DNA of 64,000 nucleotides, taken from Caldithrix abyssi (GTDB lineage Bacteria; Calditrichota; Calditrichia; Calditrichales; Calditrichaceae). The translations under genes and the position numbers were made by a program. Positions 47,547 through 55,373 of the stretch are shown piece after piece. The stretch covers positions 1 through 64,000 of the forward strand of contig DRQG01000015.1 in NCBI GenBank assembly GCA_011369465.1, given 5' to 3'. Within the stretch, counting starts at the first letter, position 1. Each line of letters starts with the position of its first letter. The notes beneath the pieces were generated by a model, which made no database searches, was not told the origin of the DNA, and saw nothing but the letters and a program-made list of their open reading frames with translations.

Positions 47547-48875
47547 ATGAAGTACAAAAAGCGAATACTTTTTCCCCTTATATTTTTCTCTTTTTCAGCG
47601 CTGCCGGGTCAACAGCTTGACTTAAATTTCAGTTATATGCTCTATGGCCGGGAAGTTCCGGCATCGAGCGCTCGGGCGCTGGCTTTAGGAGGCAGCGGCA
47701 TTGCCGGCGGAGAGGCAGTGGACGCTTCCTTTTTGAATCCGGCCCTTCTCGGCAACGGTAAAGCGGGTATCGGATTAAACGCCGGTTTTTTTCTTGATCA
47801 CGTAGAAGAAGACCGGGCCTATCCCTATTACGATTCTTTTGAGGGTTTTAACGGCTACGGTTCCTATTCGTTTAACAAAAATTGGTATCCCAACGGATAC
47901 GGCCTAATCTCGTACACGGTAGATCTGCCTGCGGTAAATAAACTGTCTCTCAGCAGCGGTTTTTTGCCATTTATCGATTTCACGTATCATTACCGCGAAG
48001 AAGTGGGCAATCCCAATCGCACCCCCGACTATAAAAAGGACAAAATACTTGGCTACAACAGCATCGAATCTACAGGCCGGCTGAACAGAATTCCCCTTGC
48101 CATTGCCGTTAAGCCTTTGGATAATTTAAGCGTCGGTTTGCAGGTAGATGTTCTCAGCGGTTCCATAGACTCTCTAGCCTCTGTGTCACCGCGGGAGGAG
48201 ATGTTTCCGCCCGAAGAAATAGAAGCGATTAAAAGCAATGAAAAAACCACAAAGACCTTAAACAACACACCGCTTGTGTTTTCCCTCGGATTGCATTATC
48301 GTTTTGGCGATCGTCTTTCGGCCGGATTCTTAATACGCGGTCCGTATGAAATACAGTTTCTGAATCGATATGAAAATACGCAAGCGCCCGATAAAAACCG
48401 GCAGGAAATCCGAACGCTTAGCTATCCGATGCGGCTTGGCCTGGGGCTTGATTACCGTTTTACCAATATCCTTTCCGGTCGTCTTTCGTTTGATTTTGTG
48501 TATGATTTCTGGAGTCAATTTAAGGATGATTTACGGCCCGGTCTGGAATTTAACGATACTTACTCTCTGCGTACCGGCGTGGAACACCTGTTTTTCGATG
48601 AGATACCTTTACGCTTCGGGTTCCGGTATAATTCTATGCGGGAAAGCCGTAATTTCAGCGAATCACTTATCACCTTCGGAACCAGCTTCCGTTTTTTGGG
48701 CGTCACCGTCGATCTTTCCGCAGGGATTTCCAGCCAGGTTTACTATCAATACGATCTTTTTGACGATTCTATCTACGGGTTGTTCAGCCGGGGCAGCGAG
48801 CTGGATAAAGTTACGCTGTCAACCATATACGGACGGCTGAGTATTCAATATGTTTTCTTTTCACTGGGTGAATAA
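47547..48875 (+). CDS. PorV/FadL-like outer-membrane barrel protein
   Basis: 442 residues with a signal peptide (FPLIFFSFSALPGQ) and the pattern SSARALALGGSGIAGGEAVDASFLNPALLG, the same hatch-like N-terminus as the PorV-like proteins at 32.4 and 44.1 kb, but with a larger barrel. The body contains extended strands and long loops (PRTPDYKKDKILGY-like charged loops) and ends RLSIQYVFFSLGE. It lies 14 bp after the HhH-barrel gene and 14 bp before the phosphoesterase gene, so all three should be cotranscribed. The cargo or substrate is not known. Confidence 0.72.
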   Translation: MKYKKRILFPLIFFSFSALPGQQLDLNFSYMLYGREVPASSARALALGGSGIAGGEAVDASFLNPALLGNGKAGIGLNAGFFLDHVEEDRAYPYYDSFEGFNGYGSYSFNKNWYPNGYGLISYTVDLPAVNKLSLSSGFLPFIDFTYHYREEVGNPNRTPDYKKDKILGYNSIESTGRLNRIPLAIAVKPLDNLSVGLQVDVLSGSIDSLASVSPREEMFPPEEIEAIKSNEKTTKTLNNTPLVFSLGLHYRFGDRLSAGFLIRGPYEIQFLNRYENTQAPDKNRQEIRTLSYPMRLGLGLDYRFTNILSGRLSFDFVYDFWSQFKDDLRPGLEFNDTYSLRTGVEHLFFDEIPLRFGFRYNSMRESRNFSESLITFGTSFRFLGVTVDLSAGISSQVYYQYDLFDDSIYGLFSRGSELDKVTLSTIYGRLSIQYVFFSLGE

Positions 48876-48889
48876 CGGATGGTAATCGA

Positions 48890-50497
48890 ATGAAGCCAAT
48901 ATTTACAATTTTTTCCTTTTTCCTTTGCGTTTCCTTTCTCAGCGCACAGAATACGATAAAGCTGCATATTTTTTATACCAATGATTTACGCGGCGGCATC
49001 GGCTGGCAAAAAGCCACCTTTATGAATCCCGATTTTCCGCCCGAGCTGGGGGGCGGCGCCTCCACGGCCGCCATTATTAATAAAATTCGCCGGCAGGCGC
49101 GCCTCAACGGTGAAGAAGTGTTGCTGCTGGACGGCGGGGATTTTATTTTCGGGCCAACACCCCTGGGAGAGGATTCCAAAGGCCGGGCGATTGTCGAATA
49201 TATGAACCACGTGGGATACGATGCCGCCGTCCCCGGTATTAATGATTTCAATCTTGGCCGGGAAGACCTAACCGCTCTTGGCCGGCAAGCGCATTTTCCC
49301 TTATTGGCGGCAAATGTTATCGACAGCGCATCACTAAAAACCGCCGAACCGTTTACGCCCTATACGATTATCGAGAAAAATGGCCTGAGAATCGGTTTGT
49401 TCGGTATCGTTTCCAAAGCCGCAGAACAAAACGAAGATCCTCAACGTATCCGTGGGCTGCGTTTTCTTAGCGAGGTACAAGCAGCGCAAAAAACCGTAGA
49501 ACAGCTTAAAGAACAAAATGCAGATATCATAATTGCCTTGGCTCACCTCGGTTTGCCCTACGATTCCGAAGAAGGGTATGATGTCCTGCGCGAACAGGAA
49601 GCACAGAATATTTTTAAAGATTCCTATGTCAATACGATGGAGCTGGCCCGTAGCGTTGCCGGGATCGATTTAATCGTGTCCGGGCATATCCCGCGCGGTT
49701 ATCAGGAACCGTGGGAGGATCCGGTAAACCACACCATTTGTGTTCAAAACTATGCCGGCGGCGGAAACCTGGGTTTAATTACCCTGAATATTGATAAAAG
49801 CACTAAAACCGTTACCGGATATGACCTGCCTTCGGTGGACGGCAGTCTTTTGCTGCTCTCTTTGGACGAATTCTGGCCCGAAGAATCCACCGCCAATCTG
49901 ATTCGTTCTTTGGAAGAGCAATACGAACCCGGTTTTGATGAAATGATCGGAGAGACGGTACAATCGCTTAACCGTAATCTTCAGGGAGAATCGCGGTTAT
50001 CCAACTTAATGTGCGATGCCATGCTCGAGTCAACCGGAGCCGATTTCGCCTTCAATAATTATGTGAGTATGCGCGCCGACATTCCTATCGGGCCCATAAC
50101 CCCTCGCGATTTAAGCAGCGTTTTTCCCTTTGGCAATGAGATTGTTGTCATTAAAATGGAAGGAAAACTGTTGTACGATCTGATGGAAGGAAGTATTGCC
50201 GGTTACAATAACGGGTTTGCTATCGGCGGTGGTCGGATCATTTCAAATAAAGGTCTGCCCGATGGAAAACGTATCCTTTCCTTTAAAATCGGCGGCAAAC
50301 CTCTTGATCCGCATCAAACCTACCGGGTGGCCACCAGCGCTTATTTAGCCAAAGGAAATTATGGCCTGACCAAACTGGCCTTTTTACCGGATGATGTGTT
50401 TGAATATACGGGAATTAAGGTAAGAAAAGCGGTGGAAGAATTTGTCAGGAAACATTCGCCGTTAAATATTGCGGTGGAGGGCCGCTGGCCAAAGTGA
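48890..50497 (+). CDS. UshA-like 5'-nucleotidase/metallophosphoesterase with altered active site
   Basis: 535 residues: signal peptide (to about 20), metallophosphoesterase domain (about 22-330) and 5'-nucleotidase C-terminal domain (about 350-520, ESRLSNLMCDAML, VFPFGNEIVVI). Several metal or catalytic positions differ from UshA: TNDLRGG replaces TNDxHG (Arg34 for His), and GINDFN (116-121) replaces the catalytic GNHEFD. LLLDGGD (Asp84), IALAHLG and SGHIP are retained in part. It may be weakly active, use other residues, or serve as a nucleotide-binding protein. It is the last gene of the envelope operon and is followed by a terminator. Confidence 0.8.
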   Translation: MKPIFTIFSFFLCVSFLSAQNTIKLHIFYTNDLRGGIGWQKATFMNPDFPPELGGGASTAAIINKIRRQARLNGEEVLLLDGGDFIFGPTPLGEDSKGRAIVEYMNHVGYDAAVPGINDFNLGREDLTALGRQAHFPLLAANVIDSASLKTAEPFTPYTIIEKNGLRIGLFGIVSKAAEQNEDPQRIRGLRFLSEVQAAQKTVEQLKEQNADIIIALAHLGLPYDSEEGYDVLREQEAQNIFKDSYVNTMELARSVAGIDLIVSGHIPRGYQEPWEDPVNHTICVQNYAGGGNLGLITLNIDKSTKTVTGYDLPSVDGSLLLLSLDEFWPEESTANLIRSLEEQYEPGFDEMIGETVQSLNRNLQGESRLSNLMCDAMLESTGADFAFNNYVSMRADIPIGPITPRDLSSVFPFGNEIVVIKMEGKLLYDLMEGSIAGYNNGFAIGGGRIISNKGLPDGKRILSFKIGGKPLDPHQTYRVATSAYLAKGNYGLTKLAFLPDDVFEYTGIKVRKAVEEFVRKHSPLNIAVEGRWPK

Positions 50498-50506
50498 GTA
50501 AAAAAT

Positions 50507-50578
50507 AAAAGGCTTTTATATCATATGTTTTCAATACAAAGGGAGGTATTTTTGACATTGTTGATATAAAAGCCTTTT
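50507..50578. terminator. bidirectional terminator with a 17-bp stem and 38-base loop
   Basis: AAAAGGCTTTTATATCA (50507-50523) pairs perfectly with TGATATAAAAGCCTTTT (50562-50578). T-runs follow in both directions (GCCTTTTTT on plus; GCCTTTTATTTTTT on minus), so it closes both the phosphoesterase gene and the minus-strand sigma-54 operon. The loop is unusually long and contains GGGAGG. Confidence 0.75.
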
Positions 50579-50599
50579 TTAATTACGCATTATGATTGG

Positions 50600-50692
50600 T
50601 TATGAAAAAACATCATCCTTGATACTGATTCCTTTGAAGACCAACCACAATGCGATAAGTATTACCTGTGCCACTAAAAATATCCATTCCAT
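50600..50692 (-). CDS. 30-residue predicted membrane peptide
   Basis: A short open frame ATG...TAA of 31 codons begins 2 bp after the stop of the receiver-domain gene. It encodes MEWIFLVAQVILIALWLVF followed by KGISIKDDVFS, that is one strong membrane helix (about 3-19) and a short charged tail. It sits between the last recognised gene of the sigma-54 operon and that operon's terminator, where non-coding sequence would not be expected to keep such a helix. No own ribosome binding site is seen (AGGAG is 21 bp upstream), so translation would depend on coupling to the upstream gene. Confidence 0.45.
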   Translation of the reverse strand: MEWIFLVAQVILIALWLVFKGISIKDDVFS

Positions 50693-50694
50693 AA

Positions 50695-51078
50695 TTAATG
50701 TTTTATGTACAAACTCCTGAATATAGTCCAACGGTCGATATAATGACGTAAATTTTTGATCTTAATCGGTTCGGCGACAAACTCGGTTAAACCGTCGCTG
50801 TTAACCGGCAGAGGATTGTCCATTACATTATTGTTCCTGATGAAGATAACCGGTATGCTTGACGTAACAGGATCGGTTCTTAATTTTGAGAGCACTTCCG
50901 TGCCTGATTCACGGGCAAACTGTTCATTCATCACGATAACAGCCGGTTTTTGTTGATAGGCTTCTTTGAAAAAATCACCGAATTTATTTACAGTAACTAT
51001 CTTGTAATTATATACTCCTAAAATATCATGAATTAATTTAGCCCGGTACGGGTCCTGTTCACATACAAAAATCTTCAT
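50695..51078 (-). CDS. stand-alone receiver domain lacking the phosphorylation Asp
   Basis: 127 residues covering one receiver fold and nothing else. The acidic pair is present (Glu7, Asp9 in CEQDP), but the phospho-acceptor position is Asn51 (VIVMNEQ), the switch Thr is Arg81 (VIFIRNN) and the conserved Lys is Glu103 (AEPIKI). It therefore cannot be phosphorylated in the usual way, and probably acts as a protein-interaction or decoy module. It lies 12 bp after a 71-residue gene; both are served by the sigma-54 promoter at 51339-51354. The nearest regulator genes are the kinase and NtrC pair just upstream. Confidence 0.8.
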   Translation of the reverse strand: MKIFVCEQDPYRAKLIHDILGVYNYKIVTVNKFGDFFKEAYQQKPAVIVMNEQFARESGTEVLSKLRTDPVTSSIPVIFIRNNNVMDNPLPVNSDGLTEFVAEPIKIKNLRHYIDRWTIFRSLYIKH

Positions 51079-51090
51079 CCTTCCCCCTGC

Positions 51091-51306
51091 TTAGTTAACG
51101 GTTATTCCTTCCGAGACTATCCTGGCCTGAATGGCCGAACCGATGATCTCGGGCAGCTCGTTTACCAACTCTTCTATACTGTTGTGATATATCGATACCA
51201 CATCATTATCCGAAAAGGCCAGGCGAATTGAATAGTATTTGCGTCCTTGCTCATCCGCCATGGATACTATTTTTAAATTACTGTCGATAATGTTTTCTAA
51301 ACTCAT
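51091..51306 (-). CDS. 71-residue protein of unknown function, first gene of a sigma-54 operon
   Basis: Starts MSLENIIDSNLKIVSMADEQ; an N-terminal helix is followed by strands (KYYSIRLAF, DVVSIYH) and an amphipathic helix (SIEELVNELPEIIGSAIQARI). I do not recognise a family; the size and beta-then-helix form are those of a small adaptor. A longer frame to 51360 is rejected because AAGGA precedes the ATG at 51306 by 8 bp and the longer version runs through the sigma-54 promoter. It is followed by the receiver-domain gene. Confidence 0.65.
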   Translation of the reverse strand: MSLENIIDSNLKIVSMADEQGRKYYSIRLAFSDNDVVSIYHNSIEELVNELPEIIGSAIQARIVSEGITVN

Positions 51307-51338
51307 AACCCGATCCTTGTTTGTTTGGCAATATGGAA

Positions 51339-51354
51339 AGCAAGCTGCATGCCA
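51339..51354 (-). promoter_or_regulatory. sigma-54 promoter of the small receiver-domain operon
   Basis: On the minus strand TGGCATG-CAGC-TTGCT: GG at 51353-51352 (-24) and GC at 51341-51340 (-12), exact 12-bp phasing and close to the TGGCACG-N4-TTGCW consensus. Predicted start near 51328, 22 nt before the ATG at 51306. A palindrome TTGTA-TTTTT-TACAA (51448-51462), about 100 bp upstream, could be the activator site. Confidence 0.85.
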
Positions 51355-51494
51355 CAACATAACTATTTGTAATTTAATGGGTTATGGGCTGGCTATGCAT
51401 ATCTGTTTGTTTCTACTGGGTTTAGTAGTGTTTTTATGCGGGAGGGTTGTATTTTTTACAATCTTTGAAAATTGTGAATTGCATTAAATACAAT

Positions 51495-52844
51495 TTATTT
51501 GGATCCCAGCCGGCTGCTGAGCGTGCGATAATTTATGTCCAAAAATTCACAGGCGGCTTTTTTATTGCGGCCCACGTGCTCGTAAACCATATTTACATAC
51601 ATCCTTGTGATTTCTTCCAGGGTAAATCGGTTTGCCAGAGCATTTTGCAATACTGGATTTTCTTCTTCCTGTATATCTTCGGGAATGTCCTTAATTGTTA
51701 AGTTTTGGTGATTGAGCACCAGCATACGGATCAGTGTATTTTCCAGCTGGCGTACATTCCCTTTCCATTGCAGCCGGGATAAATAAGCGATAAGCGTCGG
51801 ATCAAAACGAGGCTCGGGGATATTGTTTTCACGACAATAGCGGGCTGCAATGTGACTGATTAATGCCGGGATATCATCCGGGCGCTCTCTCAAAGGCGGA
51901 ATACGGATGGGAATCACATTTAACCGGTAATACAGGTCTTCCCTGAATTTTTTCTTTTTTACTTCTTCGGCCAAATCACGGTTGGTCGCTGTAATTAATC
52001 GAAAATTGGCGGAGTGTTCTTTGGTTCCGCCCAGGCGATAAAATTTTTTCTCTTGCAAAACACGCAATAGCTTGGCCTGAATGCTGAGAGGCAGTTCGCC
52101 GATTTCATCCAAAAACAGAGTTCCGCCATTCACGGCTTCGAATTGTCCTTTTTTTAAATCGGTCGCTCCGGTAAAAGCCCCTTTTTCGTGACCGAACAGT
52201 TCGTTTTCCAGCAGATTTTCCGGCAGCGCCGCCGAATTGATGGCCACAAAGGGTTTGCCGGAAATTTTGCTGCGGTTGTGAATGTGACGGGCGATGACTT
52301 CTTTTCCAACACCGGACTCGCCGGTGAGCAAGACCGGTTCTTTGGTATTGCGGATCTGTTCTACTAATTTCAAAATATTCTGCATTTGTTTGCTAACCGC
52401 AACGATGCCTTCAAAATGCAGTGTGCTGGTTAGTTGCTGTCTTAAATTTCGATTTTCCCGTTCCAGGGCCTGCATGTGTAGAGCCCTGCGAACAACCAGC
52501 GGTAATTCTTCTTTTATATTTTCACCTTTAAAAAAGTAGGCCGAAGCGCCCCGTCGCTGCGCTTCCAGCGCATTTTGGTGATCCTGCGAAGAAGTTATTA
52601 CAATAATTTTAACATCCGTACCTTTGCTCACTATAAAATCAAGAACATCCAAACCCTGTTCTATTAACGGCAGGCCGAGATCGAGCAGGACAATATCGGG
52701 TAAAAAGCGTTCGAAGGCTTGCTTTGCTTTATGCACTTCCGAAGCAAATTCATACCGGTAGCTTGTTCCAAGCCATTTTTTATAGCTTTGCTGCCATACC
52801 GCGTTGTCTTCAATAATGAGAATTTTTTGAGGCATCTGTTTCAT
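51495..52844 (-). CDS. NtrC-family sigma-54-dependent response regulator
   Basis: 449 residues: receiver with Asp55 (IVLLDLGLPLIEQG), the AAA+ sigma-54 activator domain (GESGVGKE, GAFTGATDLKKG, GTLFLDEIGE, FREDLYYRLNVI) and a compact Fis-type HTH (GRNKKAACEFLDINYRTLSSRL). It begins 3 bp after the stop of the histidine kinase gene. Its 3' end faces the sigma-54 promoter 140 bp further on, making that small operon its most probable target. Confidence 0.93.
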   Translation of the reverse strand: MKQMPQKILIIEDNAVWQQSYKKWLGTSYRYEFASEVHKAKQAFERFLPDIVLLDLGLPLIEQGLDVLDFIVSKGTDVKIIVITSSQDHQNALEAQRRGASAYFFKGENIKEELPLVVRRALHMQALERENRNLRQQLTSTLHFEGIVAVSKQMQNILKLVEQIRNTKEPVLLTGESGVGKEVIARHIHNRSKISGKPFVAINSAALPENLLENELFGHEKGAFTGATDLKKGQFEAVNGGTLFLDEIGELPLSIQAKLLRVLQEKKFYRLGGTKEHSANFRLITATNRDLAEEVKKKKFREDLYYRLNVIPIRIPPLRERPDDIPALISHIAARYCRENNIPEPRFDPTLIAYLSRLQWKGNVRQLENTLIRMLVLNHQNLTIKDIPEDIQEEENPVLQNALANRFTLEEITRMYVNMVYEHVGRNKKAACEFLDINYRTLSSRLGSK

Positions 52845-52847
52845 GGA

Positions 52848-53897
52848 TCATTCGCTCTCAGGTAAATAAATCGTAACCCGTGCGCCCTGCCGCGGCGTTG
52901 AGTCGATTTCCAAATAACCCGAATGGGCATTTATAATTTTTTCAGCCAATGCAAGTCCGAAACCGGCGGCGCCATCCTGTTTACGCGTGGTAAAAAACGG
53001 GGCTTTTACCATCGGTAAAAAATCAGCCGGAATCCCCTTGCCGTTATCTGTAATTGTAATTTTTATCCAATTTAAACGCGAAAGCGGTGAGATCGAAGGT
53101 TCGCGCTCGATGTTAACGCCTATTTCAACTTTCCGATCTTTATTATGAAAAATTGCATTTTTTACAACTTCATTAAACGCGCGGGCGAAAAGCTCTGTGT
53201 CCAGCTCTATTGTTGTATCGGAAGGAACGGACAAAATCTTGACTAATTCCCTGTTTTCACCCAATAACTCCAATGCGCTGCGGATCATATCTTTTATGGA
53301 AACCGGTATTTTTAAAAGCTCTGTATCCCGGACAAATGTGGTAATATTTTGATTCACTTTTCTTTGGTAGCGTAACCTGTTTCTTAATTCATCCGGTTTC
53401 TGCACACTTTCGTTCAGTAAAATAATGGCCTGAACGTCGTGTACCAACTGGGAAATCAGGTTACCCTGTTCCTCAACAAACTTTGTTGTGGTCTGTTTTT
53501 GTAAATTTGCGGCCATCATATTACAATTTTTCCAGGCTGAGATAATTTCATCCAAATCTGCTGTATCGCTGTCCCTGTCTATCCGGATCAGATAACCTTC
53601 CTTCTGCTCCTGATAAGCAGGTACAAAAAAAAATGAAGCGTTTTCAAAGGAAACCCGGTGGTTGAGTAACTCGGCACGGGGACATGCGGAGAAGGAATTA
53701 ATCCAATCCATCGCCGTGTTATCTTCCGGCGCGGAAAACAACAATCGGTACGGCCGTGGATGAACCCGGTGCTTTATTATTTGAAAACGATCAAGCAGGT
53801 TATTTCTGTTGAGATAAACTCCCGTCAGGCGGGCTATTTCATCCATATCGGACGCTTTTCCGATAAAAGTCAGATAGTTCGTAATCATACGGCTCAT
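52848..53897 (-). CDS. soluble histidine kinase
   Basis: 349 residues without membrane helices. The N-terminal part (about 1-140) is a sensor region that I do not recognise. The phospho-acceptor is probably His153 in QLVHDVQAI, an atypical H box in which HE/HD is followed by VQA rather than LRTP. The HATPase domain has NEVVKNAIFHN, TDNGKGIPADFL and GAAGFGLALAEKI. It is expected to sense a cytoplasmic signal and phosphorylate the NtrC-type regulator encoded 3 bp downstream. It is 1 bp after mazG and may be part of the long tonB-to-ntrC transcript. Confidence 0.85.
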   Translation of the reverse strand: MSRMITNYLTFIGKASDMDEIARLTGVYLNRNNLLDRFQIIKHRVHPRPYRLLFSAPEDNTAMDWINSFSACPRAELLNHRVSFENASFFFVPAYQEQKEGYLIRIDRDSDTADLDEIISAWKNCNMMAANLQKQTTTKFVEEQGNLISQLVHDVQAIILLNESVQKPDELRNRLRYQRKVNQNITTFVRDTELLKIPVSIKDMIRSALELLGENRELVKILSVPSDTTIELDTELFARAFNEVVKNAIFHNKDRKVEIGVNIEREPSISPLSRLNWIKITITDNGKGIPADFLPMVKAPFFTTRKQDGAAGFGLALAEKIINAHSGYLEIDSTPRQGARVTIYLPESE

Positions 53898-53898
53898 T

Positions 53899-54699
53899 TT
53901 ACCTTGTCACATCCTTGGCGTCATTCCAATGCCGGTCCAGTTCCTCCAGTCCGGCTTCTTTCATAGCCTGCGGATTGCTGTTGTATTGCTTTTCGATGTG
54001 CGAGAAACGGCGGATAAATTTTTGGCTGGTATTGCGCAGGGCGTCTTCTGCATTAATTCCGATAAATCGGGAAATATTGACCATGCTGAATAATACGTCG
54101 CCAAATTCTTCCTGTGCATTGAGTAAATTACCTTTTTCCACGGCTGTTTTGAACTCATTCCACTCTTCATCTATTTTGGCGATAACAGGCTGCAGCTCGC
54201 CCCAGTCAAAACCTACGGTGGCGGCTTTTTCCTGAAGACGCTGTGCCTGTAGCAAAGCCGGCATGGCCCGGGGTACACCGCTTAGAATCGATTGCCGATC
54301 TTCATTTTTTACTTTGGAATGTTCCCAGTTCTCCTGAACCGATTTAGCGTCATGAATGGTTTTGTCCCCGAAAACATGGGGATGCCGTTCAATAAGTTTA
54401 TTGGAAATCCGTTCCGCCACTTCGGCAAAATCGAATAGCCCCTCTTCTTCGGCAATGGTGCTGTGAAATACAATTTGCAATAAAAGATCGCCCAATTCCC
54501 CGGCCAGCTTATCCCATTCTTCGCCATCGATCGTTTCCAGCACCTCGTACGTTTCTTCCAATAAATACGGCTTTAAGGAATGGTGGGTTTGTTTGGCGTC
54601 CCAGGGACATTCTTTACGCAATCGTTCCATTATCCGAAGCAGTTGAGCCGTTTTTTCAGCAGCCATTTCCTGTTTTTTTGTCGCTGTTTGTTCCATCAT
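53899..54699 (-). CDS. mazG: nucleoside triphosphate pyrophosphohydrolase MazG
   Basis: 266 residues with two MazG domains in tandem. The active first copy has LLEETYEVLETI and GELGDLLLQ, giving Glu48, Glu49, Glu52, Glu68 and Asp71 for magnesium binding; CPWDAKQTHHSL just before it is the typical MazG opening. The second copy includes EWNEFKTAVEKGN and EEFGDVLFSMVNI. It hydrolyses NTPs to NMP and pyrophosphate, removing aberrant nucleotides. Its start overlaps the end of the FAH-family gene by 4 bp. Confidence 0.93.
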   Translation of the reverse strand: MMEQTATKKQEMAAEKTAQLLRIMERLRKECPWDAKQTHHSLKPYLLEETYEVLETIDGEEWDKLAGELGDLLLQIVFHSTIAEEEGLFDFAEVAERISNKLIERHPHVFGDKTIHDAKSVQENWEHSKVKNEDRQSILSGVPRAMPALLQAQRLQEKAATVGFDWGELQPVIAKIDEEWNEFKTAVEKGNLLNAQEEFGDVLFSMVNISRFIGINAEDALRNTSQKFIRRFSHIEKQYNSNPQAMKEAGLEELDRHWNDAKDVTR

Positions 54700-55358
54700 T
54701 TATCCCGGATTACCGAAGTTTTTACCTGAGCGATATTGTCTATGGATGCTTCTATGGTATCGCCGTTTTGCAGAGGCCCCACCCCGGCCGGCGTTCCGGT
54801 TAATATGATATCTCTGGGTAATAATGAAATAAACCGGCTTACATAGGCGATAATTTCATCTATACCAAACAACATCTGTTTTGTGTTGCCTTCCTGTCGA
54901 ACGGCGCCGTTTACCATCAACCGGAGATTTAAATTATTTACCTGCTCCGCTTGTTCTTTATATACAAATTCTGAAACCGGACAGGACCGGTCAAATCCTT
55001 TGGCCAGCGCCCAGGGCAGGCCTTTTTGTTTTGCCGCAGACTGTACATCCCGCAAGGTCAGGTCAAGGGCAAGGCCGTAGCCCTCCACGTAATCCATAGC
55101 ATCTGCCCGGGGTATATGTTTGCCATCCCGGCCGATACAGACCGCCAGCTCAATTTCGTGATGAACCGATCCCATATTCTGCGGTATCGGAATGGGTTTA
55201 TATATGTCGTGCAGTGCGCTGTTGGGCTTCAAAAAAATAACCGGTTCCTCTGTTCGCTCGGAGTTCATTTCGTTGATATGCGCAACATAATTACGACCGA
55301 TGCCGATAATTTTAGACGGTTCATAGGTTTTTCCATCGGTAAAACGAATGTGTTTCAT
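54696..55358 (-). CDS. fumarylacetoacetate hydrolase family protein (FAHD1-like)
   Basis: 220 residues with the family's metal ligands Glu68, Glu70 (VHHEIELAVCIG) and Asp99 (LALDLTLRDVQ) at the same spacing as FAHD1, and KGFDRSCPVSEF and ILTGTPAGVG further on. Short FAH proteins act as acylpyruvases, oxaloacetate decarboxylases or 2-hydroxyhepta-2,4-diene-1,7-dioate isomerases; no aromatic degradation genes are nearby, so a housekeeping keto-acid role such as oxaloacetate removal is more likely. It is cytoplasmic and cotranscribed with hom and mazG. Confidence 0.85.
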   Translation of the reverse strand: MKHIRFTDGKTYEPSKIIGIGRNYVAHINEMNSERTEEPVIFLKPNSALHDIYKPIPIPQNMGSVHHEIELAVCIGRDGKHIPRADAMDYVEGYGLALDLTLRDVQSAAKQKGLPWALAKGFDRSCPVSEFVYKEQAEQVNNLNLRLMVNGAVRQEGNTKQMLFGIDEIIAYVSRFISLLPRDIILTGTPAGVGPLQNGDTIEASIDNIAQVKTSVIRDK

Positions 55359-55373
55359 TTACCTTCCTTGTTT

